Source: Rhodococcus erythropolis NBRC 15567 (GTDB lineage Bacteria; Actinomycetota; Actinomycetes; Mycobacteriales; Mycobacteriaceae). Taken from it: 64,000 bases of DNA. The DNA is taken from NCBI RefSeq assembly GCF_001552595.1, contig NZ_BCRM01000004.1, positions 1-64,000 of the forward strand, in the 5' to 3' direction. Of this stretch, positions 1 through 8,921 are shown piece after piece. Below the pieces are notes generated by a model. It was not told the origin of the DNA. It did no database searches and worked only from the letters and a program-made list of their open reading frames with translations. The stretch's first letter is position 1. Each line of letters starts with the position of its first letter. The position numbers and the translations under genes were made by a program.

Positions 1-3000
1 AGGACTACCTCGCGGATCTCGAGCAACCCACACTCGTGGGTGGTACGGGATCAGGCGGACGCGCTCCGTTGCCGGTGTTCACCCGGGTTCAGCTCGAACA
101 GAGCATCACCGAGCACGTTCGCGAGCTGGCCAGACGTAGCGGAGTGACGCTGTCCACCGTCGTCTCTGCGGCGTGGGGCCTGGCATTGCGCGCCGTGACG
201 GGGCGTGACGACGTGGTCTTCGGATCGACGGTTTCGGGACGTTCACCCGAGGTCGAGGGCGCCGACCGCATGGTGGGCTTGGCGCTCAACACCATTCCCG
301 TGCGTGTCCGGGTCCGGCCAGGCGAGGAGATCTCGGCGTTGCTCGGACGCCTGTTCCGTGAACAGGGTTCGCTGCTGGGGCATCATCATCTCGGGCTCGG
401 CGACGTGCAGCGAAGCGCTGGGTTCGCAACACTGTTCGACACGCTCTACGTCTTCCGCAACACGCCTCGTGACGAACAGGCACGTCGAGACACGTTCGGG
501 CGCAGTGGAATCGTCGGGTTCGACGCAGTGGACGGCACCCACTATGCGCTCACGCTCGACGTGGATCCGGGTGTCGGGGATGCGCCGATGGCGCTCACTC
601 TCGAAAATCGTCCCGACCTGATTCCCCACGACGCGGCAAGGGACGTTCTTTCACGCACCATCACGATCCTCGAAGTGATGGCGAATTCCGATACCGCCAC
701 GGTGGCGGACACGGCGGTTCCGCTTTCGCACACCCCCGCGGAATTCGCTTCGGAGCACATTGTGATGCCGCGGCCGGACCAGGCCGGCGGTAGCGTGGAC
801 GCCTTGCTCCGCGAAAGGGCAGCGGCAACTCCGGACGAGACGGCGCTGGTCTTCGGAGACGTCACACTGAGCGCATCCGAGATGAACACTCGAGTGGACA
901 GGCTGGCACGGATACTCGCGTCGGCGCTGGGGCAGTCGGTGCCAGGCGCGGGATCGACCCGTGTTGTGGCGCTCGCACTTCCGCGTACCGCCGATCACGT
1001 CGTAGCGATCTTCGCGGTCATGAGAACCGGAGCGGCATACCTTCCCTTGGATCTGGCTCACCCGCCGGCACGCCTGCGCGAACTGATCCTCGACAGCGAT
1101 GCGGCGCTGGTGATCACCACGACTCAGACGCGTGACCTTGTTGTTCCGGACGGACAGGTATGTCTGGTCCTCGACGACCCGGACGTAACCGGGGTACTCG
1201 ACGGGCAGTCCCCGGCACCTGTAGTCGACGAGGCCGCGGTGTGCGGGCCGACCTCACCGGACCAGCCTGCCTACGTCATCTACACCTCGGGCAGTACCGG
1301 AAAACCCAAGGGCGTCGTGGTGGGTCACCGCGGGTTGACGACGATGTATCACAATCACAAGGCCGAGATCTTCACTCCGACCGAAAACAGTGTGGGTGGC
1401 CGACGTTTGCGCATCGCGCACACAGTCTCGTTCTCGTTCGACATGTCGTGGGAGGAACTGTTCTGGTTGCTCGCGGGGCATGAAGTTCACGTGATCGACG
1501 AGCAGGCGCGACTGGACCCCGCGTCTCTGGTGAAGCATTACCGCGAAGTCGGTATCGACGTCGTGAATGTAACCCCCTCGTATGCACGGGAACTGATGGC
1601 CGCCGGTCTCCTCGACGGGGAGCGGACGCCTGTGTTGGTGATGCTCGGAGGAGAAGCTGTACCTGCCGAACTGTGGTCGCGATTGCGCGATCAGGACGGT
1701 GTCGACGGGTACGACCTTTACGGGCCGACGGAGTTCACGATCAACGCGATGGGATCCCCGGTTCAGGGGAGCGAGACACCGTGCTTGGGTCGTCCGATTC
1801 TGAACGCGTCCGCGCGGGTACTCGATTCGGGGCTGCGGGAGGTTCCGATCGGAGCGGCGGGCGAGCTGTACATGTCCGGTGACGGAACGACGATGGGTTA
1901 CCTTCACCGGACCGCGCTGACATCTTCCGTATTCGTCGCGGATCCCTACTCGGTCGGTCACCGCATGTACCGCACGGGTGACGTCGTTCTGCGTCGCCGC
2001 GACGGCGAACTCGAATATCTGGGTCGCGCAGACCATCAGGTCAAGATCCGAGGCATTCGGATCGAATTGGGTGAAGTGGAATCCGCGCTGGCGTCGTTGC
2101 CGGGAGTGTTGAGAGCGGCAGCGTCAGTCCGTAGCGAAGGCGGTGCGCCGCCGCGACTGGTCGGGTACGTCATCGAAGAACCTGGCGCTGATTCAACCGA
2201 TCTGCGAGCTGCGTTGCGGGAACGCGTACCGGCACACCTGGTTCCGTCGGACATCGTCGTCGTGGATTCGATTCCGCTGACGCCCAACGGAAAACTGGAC
2301 CGCGGTGCGTTGCCGGCACCCCCCGCCCGAGCAGCGGCCCGAGCACCGCGAACCGAGATGGAAAGGCAACTGTGCCAGGTCTTTGCGCGGGTACTCGGCG
2401 TCGAGGCAGTCGATCCCGAAGAGAGTTTCTTCGATCTCGGCGGCGACTCGCTTCGAGCCATGCGACTGGTGGGGGAGATGGAGCATGACCTGTCGGTGAG
2501 CGTCGGTGTGGGAACGCTGATGGCCCGTCCGACAGTTGCAGAACTTGCAGCACACCTTGGCGAGTCGGCGTCCGAAATCGATTTAAGTCGCGATCGCCTT
2601 CTGACACTCCGAGCCGAAGGCAGCGAAGAACCACTGTTCTGCGTGCATCCGGCCGGTGGATTCGCTTGGCCCTTTGCACCTTTGATCGGTGTCCTCGAGG
2701 CTGACCGTCCACTGTTCGGCCTGCAACTTCCCACAGTTGCCGGTGAGCCACTCGAACCGACGAACGTGGACCAACTGGCAGCGATGTACGTCGAGTCGAT
2801 TCGGGACGTTCAGCCGAGTGGGCCGTACCACCTGCTCGGCTACTCGTTCGGTGGCAACGTCGTTGCCGCGATGGCGGCTCAGCTGGTCGATACCGGCGAG
2901 AGGGTGGAGTTCGCCGGTCTGATCGATACTCATCCACTGGGAGATCGTGACGATCGCGGTCGCGACGATTCCGACGACCGAGATCTGGCCGCGGCCCTGC

Positions 3001-3302
3001 CACCCGAGATCCTCACTCAGGCACCGGGACTGGTCGAGGCTGTTCGGGCGGGTTTTGATGCCACTCGTTTGCTCGTCGCCCGCTCGACTGACACAACCTA
3101 CGACGGACCGGTTACTCTGATCACCGCCGACGCCGAGGCGTCCGGACAGCTGCTGGCCGATCGCTGGCGCAGAGTCCGCGGGGACCGGGACATGGCAGTA
3201 CACCATCTGCCGTACGACCACGCCGGATTGGTGACCCCAGCCGGGTGGGCGGCCATTGCCCCGCTGCTCGACAGCCACTTGTCGAAACGCACGGCCACAT
3301 AG
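1..3302 (+). CDS. Siderophore non-ribosomal peptide synthetase, terminal module (5' truncated by window edge)
   Basis: The reading frame is open to the left edge, so the start lies outside the window. Visible order: end of a condensation domain (to about base 770), adenylation domain (about 790-2310), carrier domain with LGGDS (phosphopantetheine Ser codon 2448-2450) and a C-terminal thioesterase (GYSFGG, nucleophile Ser codon 2844-2846; likely catalytic His in YDHAG at 3219). Adenylation motifs include [23 protein letters not shown] and NGKLDRG. Reading the specificity pocket by eye against GrsA gives D-M-E-N-M-G-L-I-N-K, one change from the known N5-hydroxyornithine code. The thioesterase makes this the last module, releasing or cyclising the chain. 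The downstream genes are siderophore transport genes. A heterobactin-type hydroxamate/catecholate siderophore is a reasonable inference. Confidence 0.94.
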   Translation, partial: DYLADLEQPTLVGGTGSGGRAPLPVFTRVQLEQSITEHVRELARRSGVTLSTVVSAAWGLALRAVTGRDDVVFGSTVSGRSPEVEGADRMVGLALNTIPVRVRVRPGEEISALLGRLFREQGSLLGHHHLGLGDVQRSAGFATLFDTLYVFRNTPRDEQARRDTFGRSGIVGFDAVDGTHYALTLDVDPGVGDAPMALTLENRPDLIPHDAARDVLSRTITILEVMANSDTATVADTAVPLSHTPAEFASEHIVMPRPDQAGGSVDALLRERAAATPDETALVFGDVTLSASEMNTRVDRLARILASALGQSVPGAGSTRVVALALPRTADHVVAIFAVMRTGAAYLPLDLAHPPARLRELILDSDAALVITTTQTRDLVVPDGQVCLVLDDPDVTGVLDGQSPAPVVDEAAVCGPTSPDQPAYVIYTSGSTGKPKGVVVGHRGLTTMYHNHKAEIFTPTENSVGGRRLRIAHTVSFSFDMSWEELFWLLAGHEVHVIDEQARLDPASLVKHYREVGIDVVNVTPSYARELMAAGLLDGERTPVLVMLGGEAVPAELWSRLRDQDGVDGYDLYGPTEFTINAMGSPVQGSETPCLGRPILNASARVLDSGLREVPIGAAGELYMSGDGTTMGYLHRTALTSSVFVADPYSVGHRMYRTGDVVLRRRDGELEYLGRADHQVKIRGIRIELGEVESALASLPGVLRAAASVRSEGGAPPRLVGYVIEEPGADSTDLRAALRERVPAHLVPSDIVVVDSIPLTPNGKLDRGALPAPPARAAARAPRTEMERQLCQVFARVLGVEAVDPEESFFDLGGDSLRAMRLVGEMEHDLSVSVGVGTLMARPTVAELAAHLGESASEIDLSRDRLLTLRAEGSEEPLFCVHPAGGFAWPFAPLIGVLEADRPLFGLQLPTVAGEPLEPTNVDQLAAMYVESIRDVQPSGPYHLLGYSFGGNVVAAMAAQLVDTGERVEFAGLIDTHPLGDRDDRGRDDSDDRDLAAALPPEILTQAPGLVEAVRAGFDATRLLVARSTDTTYDGPVTLITADAEASGQLLADRWRRVRGDRDMAVHHLPYDHAGLVTPAGWAAIAPLLDSHLSKRTAT

Positions 3303-3339
3303 TTTGAAAACCACACAGTTGAAACACAATGGGAGCTCA

Positions 3340-4356
3340 ATGATGAAGTCCACACCGCCCCTCGCGATACGGAGTTGGCGACGATTCGTCGCCATCGCAG
3401 GGTTGCTGATCGTCGCACTGGTGGCGATGATCGGTTGCAGTAGCGATTCGAACGACGAACCGACCAAGGCTGCAGAGCCCACGACGCGCGTGATCGAAAC
3501 CGAAAAGGGCTCGGTCACCGTGCCCGCGTCGGCGGAGCGCATCGTGGTTCTGAGTGGCGGTCTCGCCGGATACCTGTACGCCCTGGACGCACCGGTGGTT
3601 GCCACCGATACCCGCGTCCTCGGTGTCACGAACCTCGACGGTGGATTCCCGCCGGCATGGTCGGATGCCGCAAAGGCGCAGGGCACCAAGGAATTGCCGG
3701 CCGGCGAGCAGCTCAACATCGAAGCCGTCGCGGCGGCTGAACCCGACCTGATCATCGGCGGTGGACAGGGCATCACCTCGGTTCAGGCCGAGGAACTCTA
3801 CGACCAGCTGACTGCTATCGCACCCACCGTGTTGGTCCCCAAGACGGTTGCCAACTGGGACAAGCAGCTCGAGATCGTCGCCGATGCCGCAGGTCGTTCG
3901 GACAAGGTTCCGGCACTGATCAGCGCGTACGACGACAAGGTCAAAGAGGTCAAGGGCAAGATCAAGGTTCCCGAGGGCAACGTCGTCTACATTCTCTCGC
4001 TCGCCAACAACAAGCCGTACCTCGTGCCGCCGACGGCAGCGCTCCCCGCAATGCTCGCCGAGCTCGGTTTCAAGGCCGACGACGTCATGGCCAAGGCCGG
4101 CAACCCGCAGCTCTTCGGCTCGGGTGACTCGTTCGAGGTCAGCCCGGAACTGCTCTCGCAGGTCGCCGATGCTCCTGTCGCCTTTGTGATTCCGGTGTCC
4201 GGTCGCCCGATGGCCGAACTTGCCACCGATCCGCTCTACTCGCAGCTGCCGTCCTTCAAGGCAGGCACGACGTTCGAGCTCCCCGCCACCAGCTACCGTC
4301 CTGACTACGACGGCGCAATGGCTACGCTCGACCTGATCGGCCAGACCTTCGCATGA
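3340..4356 (+). CDS. Siderophore ABC transporter substrate-binding lipoprotein (FepB/TroA-like fold)
   Basis: Predicted extracytoplasmic receptor for an iron-siderophore, delivering it to an ABC importer not present in this window. A basic N-terminus, a hydrophobic stretch and a lipobox-like MIGC make it a lipoprotein with the mature end at Cys. The residue at -3 is Met rather than Leu. The mature region has the two-lobe periplasmic binding protein pattern (SAERIVVLSGG early, EAVAAAEPDLIIGG mid). Two ATG codons lie in tandem at 3340 and 3343. The GGGAG at 3331-3335 is better spaced for the second. The gene is 37 bases after the NRPS stop and overlaps the next gene by ATGA, so it belongs to the siderophore operon. 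Confidence 0.9.
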   Translation: MMKSTPPLAIRSWRRFVAIAGLLIVALVAMIGCSSDSNDEPTKAAEPTTRVIETEKGSVTVPASAERIVVLSGGLAGYLYALDAPVVATDTRVLGVTNLDGGFPPAWSDAAKAQGTKELPAGEQLNIEAVAAAEPDLIIGGGQGITSVQAEELYDQLTAIAPTVLVPKTVANWDKQLEIVADAAGRSDKVPALISAYDDKVKEVKGKIKVPEGNVVYILSLANNKPYLVPPTAALPAMLAELGFKADDVMAKAGNPQLFGSGDSFEVSPELLSQVADAPVAFVIPVSGRPMAELATDPLYSQLPSFKAGTTFELPATSYRPDYDGAMATLDLIGQTFA

Positions 4357-5654
4357 CTCGATTCGGTGGGCTGGTGATCGATGTTTCACCGTTGCGGACC
4401 AGCCGTCCATTCAGGTACGCGTTTTCCGCGCGATTGATCTCGCTGCTCGGGATCGGACTGCTTGTCGTAGCCGTTCCCGCGCAGACGTACCAGCTCACCG
4501 GGTCGACCTTGCAGGTTGCCGGAGTGTCCACGGCGATGGCCATCGCCATGTTCTTCGGCAGCCTGTTCGGCGGTGTGCTCGCTGATCGTTACGACCGGCG
4601 ACGCACCATCCAGTTGGCCCGCAGTGCTGCGGGTCTCGGCTTTGTCATTCTCGGGTGCAATGCGCTCTTGCCACACCCGTCGATGTGGGTCATCTACGTC
4701 GCGGCAGCTGTCGACGGCTTGGCCGGCGGTGTCAGCAGCTCGGCCTTGATGGCTTTGATGCCGACGTTGTTGCCGCGCAACAAGATGGCTGCGGCCGGCG
4801 CTTTGGTAGCGCTGACCACCGACATCGGGACGATGATCTCGCCGGCAATCGCCGGCGTGATCATCGCCTCCGGCGGCATCCCCGCGACATACTTTGTTGC
4901 TGCGGTGGCCACCGCAGCAACTGTCACGTTGTTCCAAGCCATCGGCCCTTCCCCTGCACCGGGCACGAATCACGAAAGCCCGATGCGCGCGCTTGTGACC
5001 GGCGTGAAATTCGCCGGCACGCACACAGTCATTCGCGGCATCCTGATCAGCGGACTGTTGGTCATGTTCGTCAGCGGGCCGATGGTGTTGCTGCCTGCCT
5101 TCGTCGACCAGGTTCTCGGCGGCGGACCCACCATGCTCGGTCTGCTCTACGGCGCCCCCGCTGTCGGCGCTGTGGTCGGTTCCCTCACCAGCGGGTGGAC
5201 GGGACGAGTCCACCGCAACGGCGCCGCGATGTTGATCTCTGTTGCGCTGATGCCTCTCGGCCTGGTGGTACTGGGTGCGTCGGGAGCAGCGATTGTCGCG
5301 TTCCTGGGCCTGGCCGGATTCGGCCTCGGCCGCGCACTCAACGACATTCTGAGATTTGCAGTCCTTCAACAGAACACGCCGGACGAATTGCGCGGACGCG
5401 TGTCCAGTCTGTGGATGGTGCAAGCCGTCACGGGTACGGCGATCGGTTCGATGGCAGCCGGGTTCCTCGGGCAGTGGCTCGAGCCTGGCGCCGCGCTACT
5501 GGTCTTGGGGCTCGCCGGTGTGACACTGGGCCTGGTGCTCCTGGCAGCATTGGGTTCGGTGCGCCGGGTAACTTCGGAGATCAACGAAGTCGATCTCTCC
5601 GAAAACACTGTGCCGGTGGGGAATGCTCCGCCGGAAAAGGAAGGTAGTTCATGA
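4353..5654 (+). CDS. MFS transporter, EntS-like siderophore exporter
   Basis: A 433-residue major facilitator protein with about 12 hydrophobic segments. The cytoplasmic loop after helix 2 carries the MFS motif GGVLADRYDRRRT. Members next to siderophore synthetases (EntS-type) export the newly made siderophore. This role is inferred from position between a siderophore receptor and a siderophore reductase. It starts in the ATGA overlap with the receptor gene (4353-4356) and ends in an ATGA overlap with the next gene, which implies translational coupling. The C-terminal tail is hydrophilic and acidic. Confidence 0.88.
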   Translation: MTRFGGLVIDVSPLRTSRPFRYAFSARLISLLGIGLLVVAVPAQTYQLTGSTLQVAGVSTAMAIAMFFGSLFGGVLADRYDRRRTIQLARSAAGLGFVILGCNALLPHPSMWVIYVAAAVDGLAGGVSSSALMALMPTLLPRNKMAAAGALVALTTDIGTMISPAIAGVIIASGGIPATYFVAAVATAATVTLFQAIGPSPAPGTNHESPMRALVTGVKFAGTHTVIRGILISGLLVMFVSGPMVLLPAFVDQVLGGGPTMLGLLYGAPAVGAVVGSLTSGWTGRVHRNGAAMLISVALMPLGLVVLGASGAAIVAFLGLAGFGLGRALNDILRFAVLQQNTPDELRGRVSSLWMVQAVTGTAIGSMAAGFLGQWLEPGAALLVLGLAGVTLGLVLLAALGSVRRVTSEINEVDLSENTVPVGNAPPEKEGSS

Positions 5655-6496
5655 ACCGAGGAGACCACCTCGCGACCATCGCCGAAGTTCTGGCGGGAAC
5701 CACCGGCGCAAAAGTGCCGTACCCCATCGGCATTCGCGAACTCGAAGTTGTTCGCAGCGAAATGGTCGGGACCGGACTGTTGCGTCTGACCTTGGGTGGA
5801 CCGGAGTTGGCGGGCTTCGAATCGCACGCTCCCGACGAGCATGTCCGCCTGGTGTACCCGGATGCAGACGGAACTTTGCGTCTACCCGAACGCGACGGAT
5901 TCAGCCTGAAGTGGCCTCGTCCATTGCCGATCTCGCGTGAGTACACCGTCCGTCGATACGACGCCGAGGCGGGGGAGCTGGACCTCGACTTCGCGCTCCA
6001 CGAAGGTGGGTACGCCTCTGATTGGGCTCAGGCGGCCACCGTCGGCACTCGGGTGCACGTGGCAGGTCCGCCCGGCGGCGTCGTAGTTCCATGGACGTAC
6101 GATCGCTATCTGCTGGCCGGTGACATCACCGCCCTTCCTGCCATTGCTCGTTGGCTCGAGATGATGCCCGCTGCTGCCGCCGGGTGGGTGTTCGTCGAGA
6201 TCACCGACCCTTCACAGGAAATCGAACTCACTGTTCCGGAAGGAGTCGAGGTGCGATGGTTGCACCGTGGTGACGTCCCAGCCGGTCACTCGGATCTGCT
6301 CGAGCAGGCAGTCCGGACGGTCACCGTGCCCGAAGGTGAGCGCCTCTACGCCTGGATCTCCGGTGAGGCCACCAGTCTCAAGCCGATTCGCAGATTCGTA
6401 CGCGACGAACTCGGCCTGAGTTCGGGCGACCACCTGATCACGGGCTACTGGAAGCGCGGAGTCGCAGACTTCGACGAGGACGACGACGACCACTGA
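5651..6496 (+). CDS. Siderophore-interacting protein (FAD-binding ferric-siderophore reductase)
   Basis: A 281-residue ViuB/SIP-family flavoprotein that would reduce Fe(III) bound to the imported siderophore and so release iron in the cytoplasm. The N-terminal half is the FAD-binding barrel (SREYTVRRYDAEAGELD, then DFALHEGGYASDWAQ, as in SIP proteins). The C-terminal half is the NAD(P)H-binding SIP domain (YLLAGDITALPAIARWLE; AWISGEATSLKPIRRFVRDE). The end is a run of acidic residues followed by His. It starts in an ATGA overlap with the exporter. Its last 52 bases overlap, convergently, the 3' end of the minus-strand efflux gene. Confidence 0.93.
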   Translation: MNRGDHLATIAEVLAGTTGAKVPYPIGIRELEVVRSEMVGTGLLRLTLGGPELAGFESHAPDEHVRLVYPDADGTLRLPERDGFSLKWPRPLPISREYTVRRYDAEAGELDLDFALHEGGYASDWAQAATVGTRVHVAGPPGGVVVPWTYDRYLLAGDITALPAIARWLEMMPAAAAGWVFVEITDPSQEIELTVPEGVEVRWLHRGDVPAGHSDLLEQAVRTVTVPEGERLYAWISGEATSLKPIRRFVRDELGLSSGDHLITGYWKRGVADFDEDDDDH

Positions 6497-7893
6497 ACAT
6501 CGGTTGACGCCGGTTTCGGCATCGTCACCGCGACAACGAGTCCGACAATCGCAACGATTGCCGCTACTCCGAAAGCCGTGGCGAATGCCGAGTGCTGGGG
6601 AAGGCCGCCGGATGAAGTCGCGCTCGCGATGATCCCGGCGGCAATTTGGGTTCCCACAGCAGAACCCAGCGATCTGGCGATCGTGACTATTGCCGTCGTG
6701 ACACCTACGCGGTCTGCCGGTGCGCTGTCGGCGGAGATGACGAACACTGCCGTCGACGCGGCGGCAACGCCGGTACCCGCAAGGATCAGCACCACAACGA
6801 TCTGCCACATCGTGGTTGCAAAGACCCCGACGGCGCCGCTGAGGCCGAGAAAGGCAACTCCCGCTACCGCAATGGCTTTCGTGCCGACCCGTTGTGCGAG
6901 CTTTCCGGAGATCACCGACGCGATCACCGCTGCGCCGTAGCCGACGCACAGCAGGAAGCCGATGGCGCTGGTCGACGCACCGCGGCCGAATCCGCTCTCT
7001 GCCGGCACGGCGAGTTGCTGCGGAAGTAGATAGACAACAGCGCCGTAGGTGAACCCGAAAACCACGCCGACGACCACGGCGCTCCACATCGAACGATGCC
7101 GCATCATCGTCAGGTCGACCATCGGCTCGGTTGTCCGGCTCTGATACCTGGCCCAGATCGTGAACACGGCAGCGGAAGCGAGAAGTAGCAGCATCGACGT
7201 CGGTGCGCCCCACCCGTTGCTCGATGCGCTCGCCAGCCACGCCGTCAGCGTCAACAACCCCAGCGCCAATCCGCCCGCTCCCGGCCAATCGAGGCGGCCG
7301 CCGACGTTCGACATGTGATCTCGTGGTGCGCTCACGGCAAAAGCAATTGCCCCGAGCAAAACGAACGCGGTCGGAACTGCATACATCGCGCTGCGTGAGA
7401 CGTTTTCCGCGACGGGCCCGGCCAATACGACTCCCAGAGCGCCGCCGGCCACGACGACAGCCCCGAGCAAACCCGTGGCCGTCTTGAGTCGGTCCGAGGA
7501 CAAAGTGCGTCGTAGGACCACGAAGCTCACGGGAAGCAACCCGAGCCCGAATCCCTGGAGAAACTGGCCGAGGACGAACAGCGGGAAGATCGTTGCAAGA
7601 GCGGACACGCTGCCGCCCAGGACGACGATTGTCGTGATCGCGAGCAAGGTGGGGCGGGCGCCGTACACGTCGGCTATTCGCCCGGCCATCGGTGTGACGA
7701 GAACAGTGCTCAACGTCAGAGCGACGGATGCGAGCGCTCCGACGTCGGCCGTCACTCCGAAGTCTCTCTGTATCAGGGGGAGTGCGGGGACGATGATGCT
7801 TTCGAGCGCGGCGACGGCAGCGATCAGCACGGTCAGGCTTGCGATAGTTGCTACCGGTCGCGGCTGATTTCCGGAGATGCTCTCTGTGGTCAT
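6445..7893 (-). CDS. MFS transporter, DHA2 (EmrB/QacA-like, 14-helix) drug efflux family
   Basis: A 482-residue integral membrane protein. The ESIIVPALPLIQRDF segment in helix 1, the PMAGRIADVYGARPTLL motif A loop and the PVSFVVLRR region are typical of DHA2 proton-drug antiporters. The start at 7893 (MTTESISG) is chosen because AAAGAGAG lies 5-12 bases upstream; longer in-frame starts lack a site. The tail is a run of six serines that reads antisense through the acidic tail of the SIP gene. The substrate is unknown. It is transcribed away from the siderophore operon, so a siderophore role is possible but unsupported. No regulator gene is adjacent. Confidence 0.88.
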   Translation of the reverse strand: MTTESISGNQPRPVATIASLTVLIAAVAALESIIVPALPLIQRDFGVTADVGALASVALTLSTVLVTPMAGRIADVYGARPTLLAITTIVVLGGSVSALATIFPLFVLGQFLQGFGLGLLPVSFVVLRRTLSSDRLKTATGLLGAVVVAGGALGVVLAGPVAENVSRSAMYAVPTAFVLLGAIAFAVSAPRDHMSNVGGRLDWPGAGGLALGLLTLTAWLASASSNGWGAPTSMLLLLASAAVFTIWARYQSRTTEPMVDLTMMRHRSMWSAVVVGVVFGFTYGAVVYLLPQQLAVPAESGFGRGASTSAIGFLLCVGYGAAVIASVISGKLAQRVGTKAIAVAGVAFLGLSGAVGVFATTMWQIVVVLILAGTGVAAASTAVFVISADSAPADRVGVTTAIVTIARSLGSAVGTQIAAGIIASATSSGGLPQHSAFATAFGVAAIVAIVGLVVAVTMPKPASTDVQWSSSSSSKSATPRFQ

Positions 7894-8330
7894 CGTGCTC
7901 TCTTTCGATCGGGGAGTGAGGAGCTTCTGGACACGACGAAGCGCCGCCCCAGGAAGAGTCCGGAAGGGTTGTGGCACTGGGTATATAGGTCAGTGCAGTA
8001 GAGCGTCTTGTTATTTCGTTACGCGTACCGTTATTGTGGAGAAATGTAATCGGATTCAGCGCACAAAGCAAGAGTCGGATGGGGCGGAATTGACGCGAAG
8101 TATCGCGAGACCGCAACCGGCAGACTTTCGCTGTTGCCGTCGGTCAGGGTCAGGTGATGTGACGATAGGGCTTTTTTCTCGTCCAACATGACGCTGGTCA
8201 CCAAAAGGGCTCTGCCAGCAGGGAGTTCATCTGCCGGACACATCCAAGGTCCCCGTTTGAATGCCGGGTTTGCTAGCTTTCTGCCTGTGACGCGACGTCA
8301 CGGAAAGTTCACGAATCACGGAGGATCATC
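7894..8330. other. 437-base intergenic region between efflux gene and peptide gene
   Basis: Divergent spacer. It holds the palindromes near 7976-8027, an AT-rich stretch around 7980-8050, and a T-run at about 8170-8176 without a convincing stem. A short minus-strand frame ending at 8031 has no ribosome site and mixed third-base composition, and I do not call it. The right end carries an extended -10-like TGCTAGCTT (TAGCTT at 8274-8279) that could serve the peptide gene at 8331. Confidence 0.5.
7976..8027 (-). promoter_or_regulatory. Candidate promoter/operator of the DHA2 efflux gene
   Basis: CACTG (7976-7980) and CAGTG (7991-7995) form an inverted repeat around TATATA (7982-7987), a -10-like hexamer about 90 bases upstream of the efflux start. 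A perfect palindrome TACGCGTA lies at 8020-8027. A repressor site overlapping the -10 would fit an inducible efflux pump. No clear -35 was found, so this is a suggestion only. Confidence 0.3.
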
Positions 8331-8408
8331 ATGGGTTCTATTTCAACGATCATCGGCATCTTCGAGCTCTACAAGCTGCTCGAGCCGCTCCTGAGTTCGC
8401 TGAGCTGA
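8331..8408 (+). CDS. Unannotated 25-residue hydrophobic/amphipathic peptide
   Basis: A 26-codon frame from ATG to TGA with a strong ribosome site (CGGAGGA at 8319-8325, five bases before the ATG). The peptide starts MGSISTIIGIFELYKLL and ends in a Leu/Ser-rich stretch. It has one Lys, two Glu and no Cys or signal peptide. Aliphatic residues recur at helix spacing, so a membrane-active amphipathic helix is likely. It resembles in style phenol-soluble modulins, type I toxin peptides and the tiny PorA/PorH channel proteins of corynebacteria. No homology is claimed. Its upstream region has an extended -10-like TGCTAGCTT. It stands alone between two minus-strand genes. Confidence 0.55.
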   Translation: MGSISTIIGIFELYKLLEPLLSSLS

Positions 8409-8921
8409 TTCAGGTGTGATTTCGCTGTCGAGCCGGGGCGCCGAGGGACTCGGCTCGGCAGCGGATCTCGAGGATCTGGCGCGATCAGGACCCGTGGAAC
8501 GGATGTCGGCACCGGCAGAATTCCATCGCTCCGGTGTAGTGGTCCATCACCAGGATTTCTGCGCACCGAGCGGGTTGGGGCGCGAACCTGAGGCAGCGCT
8601 CGATCCAGCCGCGCTCGAGCGAAGGGGCCGGGTGCGCGCAGTTCCCGCATCGGCCGGGACGTTCGGCGACACGTACGGAACCGTGGTGCTCCGGGGGCAT
8701 GCCAAACATCTTGGTGGTGCGATGTTTCCAGGGCAATGGTTCGGCTCGAGCGGAAGCTATGTCACGAAAGCCCGGCGGCGATATACGAGGACCGAACCCG
8801 TTGAGGCTGGCTACCTGGCTACCTGGCTCCCTGATAATCCGATTGCCCAGACTGAGTTTTTTGGTGCAAGCTGCGGCTACTGCGCTGACGCCCAGAAATT
8901 CTCGGACTATCTGGGCAACGA
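8409..8921. other. 513-base region downstream of ABC exporter, no confident gene
   Basis: Both strands are open here, but no frame has a good start with a ribosome site. The best candidate is minus strand 8709 to 8485, about 74 residues, with CGNC, FCRC and other cysteines and a GC-rich third position. It has no Shine-Dalgarno sequence, so I leave it as a possibility. Short repeats of GGCTACCT occur near 8811-8825. An inverted repeat GCCCAGA/TCTGGGC (8890-8896 and 8910-8916) lies just after the stop of the exporter permease and may end that transcript, although no T-run follows. Confidence 0.4.

Noticed and set aside
1..6500. IdeR/DmdR iron boxes within the siderophore genes
   Set aside because: No TTAGGTTAGGCTAACCTAA-like palindrome was noticed in this stretch; the operon promoter probably lies left of the window.
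6212..8116. Long minus-strand frame of over 600 codons across the SIP and efflux genes
   Set aside because: Arg-rich composition and a shifted frame of the efflux gene; it has no recognisable domains. It is a high-GC shadow.
8031..8243. 70-codon minus-strand frame in the intergenic region
   Set aside because: No ribosome site and mixed third-base composition; no recognisable features.
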